A DNA stretch of 64,000 bases from Saccharopolyspora hordei. GTDB taxonomy: Bacteria; Actinomycetota; Actinomycetes; Mycobacteriales; Pseudonocardiaceae. The stretch spans positions 3,261,001-3,325,000 of the forward strand of contig NZ_JACCFJ010000001.1 of NCBI RefSeq assembly GCF_013410345.1. Direction: 5' to 3'. Both the position numbers and the translations under genes were made by a program. Every line of letters starts with the position of its first letter. The stretch's first letter is position 1. Below, in pieces: positions 40,256-49,488 of the stretch. Below the pieces are notes generated by a model. It was not told the DNA's origin. It was given only the letters and a program-made list of their open reading frames with translations, and did no database searches.

Positions 40256-42285
40256 TGAGCACAGTCGACGAGCTGATCGCGCGGTCGAACCGGCTGGGCG
40301 CCGACCCGGCCAACACCAACTACGCCGGGGGCAACACCTCGGCCAAGGGCCGCGACACCGACCCGGCCACCGGGCAGCCGGTGGACCTGATGTGGGTCAA
40401 GGGCTCCGGCGGAGACCTCGGCACGCTGACGCCGGACGGCCTGGCGGTGCTGCGCCTGGACCGGCTGCGCGCGCTGCAGGACGTCTACCCGGGCGTGGAG
40501 CGCGAGGACGAGATGGTCGCCGCGCTGGACTACTGCCTGCACGGCAAGGGCGGCGCCGCGCCGTCCATCGACACCGCCATGCACGGGCTGGTGGACGCCG
40601 CGCACGTCGACCACCTGCACCCGGACGCGGGCATCGCGCTGGCGACCGCCGCGGACGGCGACGAGCTCACCCAGCGCTGCTTCGGCGACCGCGTGGTGTG
40701 GGTCCCCTGGCGGCGCCCCGGTTTCCAGCTGGGGCTGGACATCGCGGCGATCAAGGCCGCCCACCCGCGCGCCATCGGCTGCATCCTCGGCGGTCACGGC
40801 ATCACGGCGTGGGGCGACACCTCGGAGGAGTGCGAGGCGCACTCGCTGGAGATCATCCGCACCGCCGCGGAGTTCCTCGCCGCCCACGGCAAGCCGGACC
40901 CGTTCGGCCCGGCCGTGCCGGAGTACGCGCCGCTGCCGGAGGCGCAGCGGCGGGAACGCGCCGCGGCGCTGGCGCCGGTGCTCCGCGGGCTGGTGTCCAC
41001 CGACCGCAGGCAGGTCGGGCACTTCACCGACTCCGAGGTGGTGCTGGACTTCCTGGCCCACCGCGAGCACCCCAGGCTGGCGGCACTGGGGACCTCGTGC
41101 CCGGACCACTTCCTGCGCACCAAGGTGCGGCCCATGGTGCTGGACCTGCCGCCGACCGCGCCGCTGGACGAGGTGGTCGAGCGGCTGCGAGAGCTGCACG
41201 CCGAGTACCGCGAGGACTACCGCGCCTACTACGAGCGCTACGCTACCCCCGACTCGCCGCCGATGCGCGGCGCGGACCCGGCGATCGTGCTGGTCCCGGG
41301 CGTGGGCATGTTCTCCTTCGGCGCCGACGCCCAGACCGCCCGCGTGGCCGGGGAGTTCTACGTCAACGCGATCAACGTGATGCGCGGCGCCGAGTCGGTG
41401 TCCCGCTACGAGCCGATCGACGAGCGCGAGAAGTTCCGCATCGAGTACTGGGAACTGGAAGAGGCCAAGCTGCGCCGGCGGCCGGAGCCCAAGCCGCTCG
41501 CGACGCGGGTCGCGCTGGTCACCGGCGCGGCGTCGGGCATCGGCAAGGCCACGGCGCGCCGGCTCGCGGCGGAGGGGGCGTGCGTGGTCATCGCCGACCG
41601 CGACGCCGACGCGGCCGAGGAGGTGGCCCGCGAGCTGGGCGGACCGGACACCGCCGTCGCGGTCGACGTCGACGTCACCGACGAGGACCAGGTCGTGCGC
41701 GCCTTCCGGGCCGCCGCGCTGGCCTTCGGCGGCGTGGACCTGGTGGTGAACAACGCGGGCCTGTCCATCTCCAAGCCGCTGCTGGAGACCACTGTGGACG
41801 ACTGGGACCTGCAGCACGACGTGATGGCCCGCGGCTCGTTCCTGGTGTCCCGGGAGGCCGCGCGGATGCTCGTCGCGCAGGGCCAGGGCGGTGACATCGT
41901 CTACATCACCAGCAAGAACAGCGTGGTCGCCGGGCCGAACAACATCGCCTACAGCGCCACGAAGGCCGACCAGGCCCACCAGGTGCGCCTGCTGGCCGCC
42001 GAGCTGGGCGAGCACGGCATCCGCGTCAACGGGGTCAACCCGGACGGCGTGGTGCGCGGCTCGGGGATCTTCGCCGGGGGCTGGGGCGCGCAGCGCGCCG
42101 CGGTGTACGGGATCGAGGAGTCCGAGCTCGGGGCCTTCTACGCGCAGCGCACGCTGCTCAAGCGCGAGGTGCTGCCGGAGCACGTCGCGAACGCGGTGTT
42201 CGTGCTGACCAGCGGCGAGCTCTCCCACACCACCGGGCTGCACGTGCCGGTGGACGCCGGGGTGGCCGCCGCGTTCCTGCGATGA
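40255..42285 (+). CDS. Bifunctional rhamnulose-1-phosphate aldolase / lactaldehyde dehydrogenase (RhaD-SDR)
   Basis: A 676-residue fusion. Residues 1 to about 400 are a class II aldolase/adducin domain (NTNYAGGNTSAKG, HVDHLHPDAG with zinc histidines), which cleaves rhamnulose 1-phosphate to dihydroxyacetone phosphate and L-lactaldehyde. From about residue 420 an SDR domain follows (TGAASGIG, NNAG, then YSATK with the catalytic Tyr and Lys), which would oxidise the lactaldehyde. This fused form is typical of bacteria without a separate RhaD. The stop overlaps the rhaB start as ATGA. Confidence 0.92.
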   Translation: MSTVDELIARSNRLGADPANTNYAGGNTSAKGRDTDPATGQPVDLMWVKGSGGDLGTLTPDGLAVLRLDRLRALQDVYPGVEREDEMVAALDYCLHGKGGAAPSIDTAMHGLVDAAHVDHLHPDAGIALATAADGDELTQRCFGDRVVWVPWRRPGFQLGLDIAAIKAAHPRAIGCILGGHGITAWGDTSEECEAHSLEIIRTAAEFLAAHGKPDPFGPAVPEYAPLPEAQRRERAAALAPVLRGLVSTDRRQVGHFTDSEVVLDFLAHREHPRLAALGTSCPDHFLRTKVRPMVLDLPPTAPLDEVVERLRELHAEYREDYRAYYERYATPDSPPMRGADPAIVLVPGVGMFSFGADAQTARVAGEFYVNAINVMRGAESVSRYEPIDEREKFRIEYWELEEAKLRRRPEPKPLATRVALVTGAASGIGKATARRLAAEGACVVIADRDADAAEEVARELGGPDTAVAVDVDVTDEDQVVRAFRAAALAFGGVDLVVNNAGLSISKPLLETTVDDWDLQHDVMARGSFLVSREAARMLVAQGQGGDIVYITSKNSVVAGPNNIAYSATKADQAHQVRLLAAELGEHGIRVNGVNPDGVVRGSGIFAGGWGAQRAAVYGIEESELGAFYAQRTLLKREVLPEHVANAVFVLTSGELSHTTGLHVPVDAGVAAAFLR

Positions 42286-43646
42286 CCGCCTTCGCCGCGG
42301 TCGACCTGGGCGCCTCCAGCGGGCGCGTCATGGTCGGCCGCCCGGCCGACGGCGGGATCGAGCTGACCGAGGTGCACCGGTTCCCGAACCAGCCGGTGCG
42401 CACCGACGGACGGCTGCGCTGGGACATCGCCGCGCTGTACCGGGGAGTCCTCGACGGGCTGCGGGCGGCGGGCCCGGTCAGCTCGATCGGCATCGACTCC
42501 TGGGCGGTGGACTACGGCCTGCTCGACGCCGGCGGTGCGCTGGTCGCGAACCCGGTGCACTACCGCGACGCGCGCACGGACGCGGCGATCGAGCGGGTGC
42601 TGGCCGCGATCCCGCTCCCGGAGCTCTACGCGAACACCGGCATCCAGTTCCTGCCGTTCAACACGCTGTTCCAGCTGGCGGCGGACCCACCGCCGCCCAC
42701 GGCCGCGCGGGCGCTGCTGGTGCCCGACCTCATCGCGCACTGGCTGACCGGGGTGCCGGGCACGGAGGAGACCAACGCCTCCACCACCGCGATGCTCGAC
42801 CCGCGCACCCGGCAGTGGTCGCGGGAGGTCGCCGACCGGGCCGGTGTCGACGTGGGCCTGTTCCCGCCGCTGCGCCGGCCCGGCGACCCGGCCGGGGTGC
42901 TGCGGCCCGAGATCGGGCTCGGCGCCGTCCCGGTGCGCGCGGTGGGCTCGCACGACACCGCGTCCGCGGTCGTCGGCGTCCCGGCGGAGGGCGAGGACTT
43001 CGCCTACATCTCCTCGGGGACCTGGTCGCTGGTCGGCGTGGAGCTCGACGCGCCGCTGCTGTCGGAGGACGCCCGGCAAGCCGGTTTCACCAACGAAGCC
43101 GGGGTGGACGGCACCACGCGGTTCCTGCGCAACGTCACCGGCCTGTGGATCCTCCAGGAGTGCCAGCGGGTGTGGGGGTGCCGCGACACCGCGCGGCTGG
43201 TCCGGGAGGCCGCCGAGCTGCCGAGGGGGCCGGTCGTCGACGTCGACGACGCCCGATTCCTGCCGCCCGGCGACATGCCGTCCCGGATCGCCGGCGCCTG
43301 CCGGGAGACCGGCCAGCCGGTGCCGGGAACGCCCGCGGAAGTCACCCGGTGCGTGCTGGACAGCCTCGCGGAGGCCTACCGGCGGGCGATCGACGACGCC
43401 GTGCGGATCACCGGGCGCCGGGTCGAGGTGGTGCACGTCGTCGGCGGGGGAGCGCAGAACGAGCTGCTCTGCCAGCTCACCGCCGACGCCTGCCGGCGGC
43501 CCGTCGTGGCCGGTCCGGTGGAGGCCACCGCGCTGGGCAACGTGCTGGTGCAGGCGCGGGCGCACGGGGTGGTCAGCGGCGGGCTCGCGGACCTGCGGGC
43601 GGTGCTCCGGCGCGGGCGGCAGCTGCGCACCCACCTGCCGCGCTAG
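42282..43646 (+). CDS. rhaB: Rhamnulokinase
   Basis: A 454-residue FGGY-family sugar kinase that phosphorylates L-rhamnulose. DLGASSGRV is the first phosphate loop, GIDSWAVDYGLLD the sugar-site strand, SHDTASAV carries the catalytic aspartate, and GGGAQN the adenosine motif. It ends the rha operon, and its TAG stop overlaps the stop of the convergent LacI gene (shared CTAG, four bases). Confidence 0.93.
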   Translation: MTAFAAVDLGASSGRVMVGRPADGGIELTEVHRFPNQPVRTDGRLRWDIAALYRGVLDGLRAAGPVSSIGIDSWAVDYGLLDAGGALVANPVHYRDARTDAAIERVLAAIPLPELYANTGIQFLPFNTLFQLAADPPPPTAARALLVPDLIAHWLTGVPGTEETNASTTAMLDPRTRQWSREVADRAGVDVGLFPPLRRPGDPAGVLRPEIGLGAVPVRAVGSHDTASAVVGVPAEGEDFAYISSGTWSLVGVELDAPLLSEDARQAGFTNEAGVDGTTRFLRNVTGLWILQECQRVWGCRDTARLVREAAELPRGPVVDVDDARFLPPGDMPSRIAGACRETGQPVPGTPAEVTRCVLDSLAEAYRRAIDDAVRITGRRVEVVHVVGGGAQNELLCQLTADACRRPVVAGPVEATALGNVLVQARAHGVVSGGLADLRAVLRRGRQLRTHLPR

Positions 43647-44686
43647 CCGCGGTCGGCCAGCGTGGACCGGCGGACGACGAGCTCCGGCTGGAAGACCACG
43701 CGCTCGTGGGTGTGGCCGGGTTCGCCGCTGGTCTCGGCCAGCAGCAGCTCGGCAGCCTTGCGGCCCAGCTGCCGCGCCGGCTGGCGGACCGAGGTCAGCG
43801 GCACGGCCGCGGCCGCGGCGAACTCGATGTCGTCGTAGCCGACGATCGCGACGTCCTCCGGCACGCGCACCCCGGCGGCGAACATCGCCTGCAGCACGCC
43901 GAGGGCGAGCAGGTCGTTGGCGCAGAACACCGCGGCCGGCCGTTCGGGCAGGCCCAGCAGCCGGGAACCCGCGTCCCGGCCCGCGGCGACGTCGAGCGTC
44001 GTGGTCTCCACGACCGCGAGCGCCTCCTCGGGCAACCCGGCCTCGTCGATCGCGTCGCGGGCGCCCGCCAGCCGGTCGCGGCACTGCGCGAGGCTCATCG
44101 GGCCGGTGACGTGGGCGATGCGCTCGTGGCCGCGCTCGACGAGGTGCCGCACGGCCAGCTGCCCGCCCACCACGTCGTCCACCGAGACCGAGCAGGAGTC
44201 CTCGTCGTCCGCGGCGACCCGGTCCACGTAGACGTGCGGGATGCCGTTGCGCCGCAGCGCGTCCAGCTGCTCGCTGGAGGTGCCGGTCGGGGTGATCAGC
44301 ACGCCGCGGACCCGGTGCTCGGCGAACAGCGACAGGTACATCGCCTCGGCCGCCGGGTCCTGCCCGCTGTTGCAGAGCATCACCCCGACGTCGGCGGCGT
44401 GGGCGGCCTCCTCGGCCCCGCGCGCGACCTCGACGAAGAACGGGTTGCCCATGTCCAGCACGAGCAGGCCGAGGACACGGCTGCGCCCGGCGCGCAGCTG
44501 GCGGGCCGACTCGCTGCGCACGTAGCCGAGCTGGTCGATCACCGACAGCACCCGGCTGCGCGTGGTGGGGGAGAGCAGTTCGGGCCGGTTCAGCGCGTTC
44601 GACACGGTCGCGATCGAGACCCCGGCGTGCCGGGCCACGTCCTTGATGCTCACCGCACCGGGCCCACCGCGGCCCCTCCCCGCCAT
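43643..44686 (-). CDS. LacI-family repressor, probable rhamnose regulator
   Basis: A 347-residue LacI/GalR regulator: helix-turn-helix SIKDVARHAGVSIATVSNALNRPE and hinge (residues 12-65), then a periplasmic-binding-protein-like sugar domain with GNPFFVEVARGAEEAA and GYDDIEFAAAAAVPLT. It is convergent with rhaB. The TGAAACGTTTCA-type sites before rhaI and the MFS gene fit a regulator of this family, and it is the only LacI protein in the window. Rhamnose or rhamnulose is the expected inducer. Confidence 0.9.
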   Translation of the reverse strand: MAGRGRGGPGAVSIKDVARHAGVSIATVSNALNRPELLSPTTRSRVLSVIDQLGYVRSESARQLRAGRSRVLGLLVLDMGNPFFVEVARGAEEAAHAADVGVMLCNSGQDPAAEAMYLSLFAEHRVRGVLITPTGTSSEQLDALRRNGIPHVYVDRVAADDEDSCSVSVDDVVGGQLAVRHLVERGHERIAHVTGPMSLAQCRDRLAGARDAIDEAGLPEEALAVVETTTLDVAAGRDAGSRLLGLPERPAAVFCANDLLALGVLQAMFAAGVRVPEDVAIVGYDDIEFAAAAAVPLTSVRQPARQLGRKAAELLLAETSGEPGHTHERVVFQPELVVRRSTLADRG

Positions 44687-44808
44687 GCACGCCTCCGCAG
44701 ACCTCGCCGGACCTCCTGCCGGCCGAGTCTACTGCCGCGGCGCCCCGCGACCCGGCCCCGGCGCTCGGCGCCCGGGTTGCTCCGGTGGGTGGAGCCGCGG
44801 CCCGCGGG

Positions 44809-44823
44809 TCCCGCTGAGCGGAA
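44809..44823 (+). promoter_or_regulatory. IclR-type palindrome, copy 1
   Basis: TCCCGCTGAGCGGAA, 114 bases before the first SDR gene. Near copies are at 45711, 55101 and 56128. The IclR gene at 55130 is the likely binder. Confidence 0.55.
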
Positions 44824-44922
44824 TCGGCGTTCGGGGTGGGGTGGTGGTCTCCGCTAGGCATGGGGCGCGGTGGCCGTTCGGTCCCGGCCGGAGCGCCGCG
44901 GACCGGGGTGAGAGGGGTGCGG

Positions 44923-45699
44923 ATGACGCGTTGCGTGGTCGTGACCGGGTCGGCGTCGGGGATCGGCGAGGCGCTCGTGCGACTGCTGCGGGAGCAGGGT
45001 GACGAGGTGATCGGGGTCGACCGGGACGTCGCCGACGTCCAGGCGGACCTGTCCACCGGCGACGGGCGCGACCGGGCGGTGTCGGGCGTGGCCGAGCGCA
45101 GCGCGGGCCGCGTGGACGCCGTGGTCGCCTGCGCCGGTGTCTCGCACCCCGAGCCGGTCACGGTGAGCACCAACTACTTCGGCGTGGTGCGGCTGCTCGA
45201 GGGGCTGCGGCCGCTGCTCGCCGCCGCGCCCCGCCCGCGCGCGGCGGTCGTCGGGTCCATCTCGGGCACCCAGCCGGTCGACCCCGGCGTGGTCGAGGCC
45301 TGCCTGCAGGACGACGAGCCGGCGGCGCTGGAGCGCGCCCGCGCGGTGGCCGAGCGCGGTGCCGGCCACGAGCTCTACTCCTCGTCGAAGTCCGCCCTGG
45401 CCCAGTGGGTGCGGCGGGCGGCGGTGTCGCCGGAGTGGGCCGGTGCCGGGGTGCCGCTCAACGCGGTGGCCCCGGGCGTGGTGCTCAGCCCGATGACCGC
45501 ACCGCTGCTCGCGGACGAGGAGTGGCGGCAGGTCGTGGAGGAGGCGGTGCCGATGCCGTTGCACGGCTTCGCCGAGCCCGTGGTCATCGCCCGGGCGCTC
45601 CGGTGGCTGGTCAGCGAGGACAACACGCACATGGCCGGGCAAGTGATCTATGTGGACGGTGGCGCGGAGGCGACCCTGCGCGGGCCGCAGACCTTCTGA
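44923..45699 (+). CDS. SDR oxidoreductase, 3-alpha-hydroxysteroid dehydrogenase-like
   Basis: A 258-residue short-chain dehydrogenase. TGSASGIG binds NAD, and the catalytic residues are Ser in VGSISG and Tyr/Lys in YSSSK. Unlike ordinary SDRs it has the shortened ADLSTGDGRD and VSTNYFGVVRLLEGLRPLL stretches of Comamonas 3-alpha-hydroxysteroid dehydrogenase (HsdA) and the long insert before the Tyr, so a steroid 3-alpha-alcohol is a plausible substrate. ATG 44923 follows GAGGGG. It begins the steroid-like island and has an IclR-type palindrome upstream. Confidence 0.85.
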   Translation: MTRCVVVTGSASGIGEALVRLLREQGDEVIGVDRDVADVQADLSTGDGRDRAVSGVAERSAGRVDAVVACAGVSHPEPVTVSTNYFGVVRLLEGLRPLLAAAPRPRAAVVGSISGTQPVDPGVVEACLQDDEPAALERARAVAERGAGHELYSSSKSALAQWVRRAAVSPEWAGAGVPLNAVAPGVVLSPMTAPLLADEEWRQVVEEAVPMPLHGFAEPVVIARALRWLVSEDNTHMAGQVIYVDGGAEATLRGPQTF

Positions 45700-45710
45700 A
45701 CCGGCGGCGC

Positions 45711-45725
45711 TCCCGCTGAGCGGGA
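45711..45725 (+). promoter_or_regulatory. IclR-type palindrome, copy 2
   Basis: TCCCGCTGAGCGGGA, perfectly symmetrical around the central G, 12 bases after the first SDR stop and 66 before the second SDR start. A second palindrome, CACCACTGTGGTG (45752-45764), lies just before the ribosome site. Confidence 0.6.
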
Positions 45726-45791
45726 CAGCGGGCGCCGCGGTCGCGAGATCGCACCACTGTGGTGGGAGGAGCACCGAGCGGAGGCGACGGC

Positions 45792-46553
45792 ATGGACGAG
45801 TTGCGGGGCACGGTCGCGCTGGTCACCGGCGCGGGGCAAGGCGTCGGTCAGGGCATCGCGCTCGCGCTGGCCGGTGCGGGGGCGTCCGTCGCGGTGGTCG
45901 GTCGCACCGCGGCGAAGCTGGACGCCACCTGCGCGCTGGTCCGCGAGCGCGGCGGCCGCGCCGAGCCGTTCCCCTTCGACGTCACCGACACCGCCGCCGT
46001 GCCCGGGCTGGTGGAGCGGGTCGTCGAGGCGATGGGCCGGCTCGACGTCCTGGTCAACAACGCCTACACCGGTCGCTTCGGCCCGCTGCTGTCGATGAGC
46101 GACGAGGACTTCCAGCGGGGCTTCCAGTCGGGGCCGTTCGCCGCGTTCGCGTTCATGAAAGCCTGCCACCCGCACCTGAAGGCCAGCGGGAACGCCTCGA
46201 TCGTCAACCTCGTGACCTCGGCGATGGTGCGGTGGGACACCTCGACCTACGGCGCCTACGCCGCGGCGAAGCAGGCCCTGCGCTCGCTGACCAGGACGGC
46301 GGCCTCGGAGTGGGGGCGCGACGGGATCCGGGTGAACGCGATCGCGCCGCACGCGCTGTCGCCGAGCCTGGCGGCCTGGACCGAGCGCAATCCGGAGGAG
46401 GCCGCGGAGTTCGTCCGGTCCATCCCGTTGGGCCGCATCGGGGACTGCGAGGCCGACATCGGCCGCGCGGTCGTGGCCCTGGTCGGTCCGGACATGCGCT
46501 ACCTGACCGGGGCCACGCTCGCCCTGGACGGAGGACAGGCCCTCATCAGCTGA
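45792..46553 (+). CDS. SDR-family oxidoreductase
   Basis: A 253-residue classical SDR: TGAGQGVG near residue 13, NNAYTG in place of NNAG, Ser in LVTSAMV and Tyr/Lys in YGAYAAAK. GGAGG lies seven bases before ATG 45792. It is followed after 31 bases by an Old Yellow Enzyme and then an acyl-CoA ligase, so it is the first gene of a three-gene run. The context favours a hydroxysteroid or hydroxyacyl substrate; the sequence alone does not decide. Confidence 0.85.
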   Translation: MDELRGTVALVTGAGQGVGQGIALALAGAGASVAVVGRTAAKLDATCALVRERGGRAEPFPFDVTDTAAVPGLVERVVEAMGRLDVLVNNAYTGRFGPLLSMSDEDFQRGFQSGPFAAFAFMKACHPHLKASGNASIVNLVTSAMVRWDTSTYGAYAAAKQALRSLTRTAASEWGRDGIRVNAIAPHALSPSLAAWTERNPEEAAEFVRSIPLGRIGDCEADIGRAVVALVGPDMRYLTGATLALDGGQALIS

Positions 46554-46584
46554 CCCGCAGCGACCCAGCGGAACAGGAGTGCTC

Positions 46585-47826
46585 GTGACCACCACGTCCC
46601 CACCAGTCCCGGACGTCTTCAGCCCCGGGAAGATCGGTCCCCTGACCCTGCGCAACCGCACGATCAAGGCGGCCACCTACGAAGGGCTCAGCCACCGCGG
46701 GAAGGTCACCCGGGACCTGGTCGACTTCCACGTCCGGTACGCGGCGGGCGGGGTCGGCATGACCACGGTGGCCTACTGCGCGGTCTCCCCCGAGGGGCGC
46801 ACCGACAAGCACCAGGTCCTGTGGCGGCCCGAGGCGCTGCCCGGCCTGCGGGTGCTCACCGACGCCGTCCACGCCGAGGGGGCCGCCGTCTCCGCGCAGA
46901 TCGGGCACGCCGGTCCCGTCGCCAACCCGACGGGGCGCGGGGTGGTGCTGGCACCGAGCCGGCACTTCCGCGGGCTCGGCTTCACCACGCCGGCGAGCCT
47001 CGGCGACCTGCACCGCATCGTGCGCGACCACGCCGCCGCGGCGCGCATGGCGATCGAGGCGGGGTTCGACGCGGTCGAGGTGCACCTCGGGCACAACTAC
47101 CTGGCCAGCTCCTTCCTGAGCCCGAAGCTCAACCGCCGCACCGACTCCTACGGCGGCGACCTGGAGAACCGGGCGCGGCTGGCGCGGGAGATCATGACCG
47201 CGGTGCGCGAGGCGGTCGGCGACCGGATCGCCATCATCGCCAAGATGAACATGGACGACGGCGTGCCGGGCGGGTTCTGGCTCGACGAGGCCATCGTGGT
47301 GGCGCAGTGGCTGGAGGCCGACGGGTCGGTCGACGCGCTGGAGATGACGGCAGGCAGCTCGCTGCGCAACCCGATGTACCTGTTCAAGGGCGACGTGCCG
47401 CTCGACGCCTTCGCCGAGGTCATGCCGAAGCCGATCCGGCTCGGGGTGAAGCTGTTCGGCCGCGCCTTGCTGCGCGAGTACCCGTACCGGGACGGCTACC
47501 TGCTCGACGACGCCCGGCAGATCAGGGCCGCGGTGAAGCTGCCGATGGTCCTGCTCGGCGGCATCACGAACAAGGAGGTCATGGACCGCGGCATGGCCGA
47601 GGGCTTCCAGTTCGTCGCCATGGCGCGCGCCCTGCTGCGGGAACCGGACCTGGTCAACCGGATCCAGGCCGACCACCGCGTCCGGTCGCTGTGCAACCAC
47701 AACAACCGCTGCATGCCGACGAACTTCACCGGCGCGCGGTGCGTGCTGGTCGACCGCGCCACCACGCGGTCGCAGACCTGGGGCACCGAGGCCGGTTACG
47801 TCGGTGCGTCCACTGAGGACCGATGA
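46585..47826 (+). CDS. NADH:flavin oxidoreductase, Old Yellow Enzyme family
   Basis: A 413-residue FMN barrel. KIGPLTLRNRTIKAA opens it, VEVHLGHNYLASSFLSP (active-site His-x-x-Asn type), RRTDSYGGDLENRARL and the phosphate-binding GGITNKE follow. It resembles the N-terminal part of 2,4-dienoyl-CoA reductase and bile-acid BaiCD/BaiH proteins but lacks their C-terminal NAD(P)H/FAD domain. Near the end CNHNNRC and a third Cys remain of the iron-sulfur motif, with one ligand changed, so a cluster is doubtful. GTG 46585 follows AGGAG. The stop overlaps the ligase start (ATGA). Confidence 0.87.
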   Translation: MTTTSPPVPDVFSPGKIGPLTLRNRTIKAATYEGLSHRGKVTRDLVDFHVRYAAGGVGMTTVAYCAVSPEGRTDKHQVLWRPEALPGLRVLTDAVHAEGAAVSAQIGHAGPVANPTGRGVVLAPSRHFRGLGFTTPASLGDLHRIVRDHAAAARMAIEAGFDAVEVHLGHNYLASSFLSPKLNRRTDSYGGDLENRARLAREIMTAVREAVGDRIAIIAKMNMDDGVPGGFWLDEAIVVAQWLEADGSVDALEMTAGSSLRNPMYLFKGDVPLDAFAEVMPKPIRLGVKLFGRALLREYPYRDGYLLDDARQIRAAVKLPMVLLGGITNKEVMDRGMAEGFQFVAMARALLREPDLVNRIQADHRVRSLCNHNNRCMPTNFTGARCVLVDRATTRSQTWGTEAGYVGASTEDR

Positions 47827-49478
47827 GCCGGCGGGAGACGGTCGCCGACCTGCTGCTGGACCGGCTGGGCGACCACCGGCCCGGTCTGCGGTCCCGGGAG
47901 CGGACCTGGACCTGGGACGAGGTGGTGCGCCAGAGCGCGGCGCGCGCGGCCGGTCTCCGGGAGCTGCGTGAGACGGACCGCCCGTTCCACGTGGGCGTCC
48001 TGCTCGACAACGTCCCCGAGTACGTCCTCTGGCTCGGCGCGGCGGCGCTGGCCGGTGCGACGGTGGTCGGCATCAACCCCACCCGGCGCGGCGCCGACCT
48101 CGCCGCGGAGGTGCGGCACACCGACCTGCAGCTGGTGGTGACCGACGCCGCGGGGCTGGAGCTGCTCGGCGAGCTGGACATCGGCGTCCCGCGGGACCGC
48201 TTCCTGCTGGTGGACTCCCCGGAGTACGCCGCGCAGCTGGCGACCTGGCCCGCCGAGCCGGTCCGGGACCCGGCGGTCACGGCGCGGACCCGGGTGCTGC
48301 TGCTGTTCACCTCCGGCACCACCGGGACGTCGAAAGCCGCCATCTGCTCCCAAGGACGCCTCGTCGGGCTGGCCCACCAGAACAGCGCGAAGTACCACAT
48401 CGGCCGCGACGACGTCTGCTACTGCTGCATGCCGCTGTTCCACGGCAACGCGCTCATGGCGTTGTGGGCCCCAGCGCTGCTCGCGGGCGCGTGCGTGGCG
48501 CTGGCCCCGAGGTTCACCGCGTCGGGCTTCCTGCCGGACGTGCGCCGCTACGGCGCGACGTACTTCACCTACGTCGGCAAGGCGATCAGCTACGTGCTGG
48601 CCCAGCCGGAGCGCCCGGACGACGCCGACAACACGCTGACGCACGGGTTCGGCACCGAGGCCTCGCCCGAGGACCGGGCCGAGTTCCGGCGCCGCTTCGG
48701 GGCGACCCTGTACGAGGGCTACGGGTCGAGCGAGAGCGCCGGGATGGTCGAACGCGCACCCGGGGCACCACCCACGGCGCTCGGGGTCCCGGCGCACGCG
48801 GGCGTGCGCGTGGTCGACCCCGACACGCTCGAGACCTGCCCGCCCGCGGAGCTGGACGAGCACGGCCGGGTGCGCAACGCCGAGGAGGCCATCGGCGAGA
48901 TCGTCAACACCGAGGGCGCCGCGACGTTCGAGGGCTACTACAACAACCCGGCCGCCAACGCCGAGCGCGTCCGCCACGGCTGGTACTGGACCGGGGACCT
49001 CGGCTACCTCGACCGCGACGGCCACCTCTACTTCGCCGGCCGCTCCGGCGACTGGATCCGGGTGGACGGGGAGAACCTTTCCGCGCTGCTGGTGGAACGG
49101 GTCCTGCGGCGGCACCCCGACATCGTCGCCGCCGCGGTGTTCGCGGTGCCCGACCCGCGTTCCGGCGACCAGGTCATGGCGGCCGTCGAGACCCCGGTGC
49201 GGTTCGCCGACCTGCACCTCGCCGAGTTCCTCGCCGCGCAGGAAGACCTGGGTCCGAAGGCGTTCCCGCGCTACGTGCGGGTGTCCGCGCAGCTGCCCAC
49301 CACCGGCTCGGGCAAGCTCCGCAAGAAGGAGATGCAGGCGACCGGCTGGCGCACCACCGACGAGGTGCACTGGTGGGTCGGCCGCGGCGCACCGTCGTAC
49401 GTGCTCATGACCGAGCAGGACGAGCAGGACCTCCGCGCGCAGTTCGCCGCGCACGGCCGGGAGCGCTTCCTGCCGTGA
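47823..49478 (+). CDS. Acyl-CoA synthetase (AMP-forming), FadD17-like
   Basis: A 551-residue adenylating ligase. The P-loop-like motif is FTSGTTGTSKAA near residue 163, GYGSSES is the second core motif, WYWTGDLGYLDRDGHLYFAGR the hinge region and GSGKLRKKE holds the C-terminal catalytic lysine. The overall pattern resembles mycobacterial FadD17, a ligase linked to steroid side chains. It would load a steroid-derived or other carboxylic acid onto CoA before reduction or beta-oxidation. It overlaps the Old Yellow Enzyme by four bases and is convergent with the HAD gene, only ten bases apart. Confidence 0.87.
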   Translation: MSRRETVADLLLDRLGDHRPGLRSRERTWTWDEVVRQSAARAAGLRELRETDRPFHVGVLLDNVPEYVLWLGAAALAGATVVGINPTRRGADLAAEVRHTDLQLVVTDAAGLELLGELDIGVPRDRFLLVDSPEYAAQLATWPAEPVRDPAVTARTRVLLLFTSGTTGTSKAAICSQGRLVGLAHQNSAKYHIGRDDVCYCCMPLFHGNALMALWAPALLAGACVALAPRFTASGFLPDVRRYGATYFTYVGKAISYVLAQPERPDDADNTLTHGFGTEASPEDRAEFRRRFGATLYEGYGSSESAGMVERAPGAPPTALGVPAHAGVRVVDPDTLETCPPAELDEHGRVRNAEEAIGEIVNTEGAATFEGYYNNPAANAERVRHGWYWTGDLGYLDRDGHLYFAGRSGDWIRVDGENLSALLVERVLRRHPDIVAAAVFAVPDPRSGDQVMAAVETPVRFADLHLAEFLAAQEDLGPKAFPRYVRVSAQLPTTGSGKLRKKEMQATGWRTTDEVHWWVGRGAPSYVLMTEQDEQDLRAQFAAHGRERFLP

Positions 49479-49488
49479 ACCGGGCCGG

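Noticed and set aside
42138-45173. Minus-strand open frame of about 1010 codons across rhaB, lacI and an SDR
   Set aside because: It overlaps three clearly identified genes and has no ribosome site or family motif.
46561-46578. Half-match CCCAGCGGAA before the Old Yellow Enzyme as a fifth IclR site
   Set aside because: Only one arm resembles the motif and the position is inside an operon.
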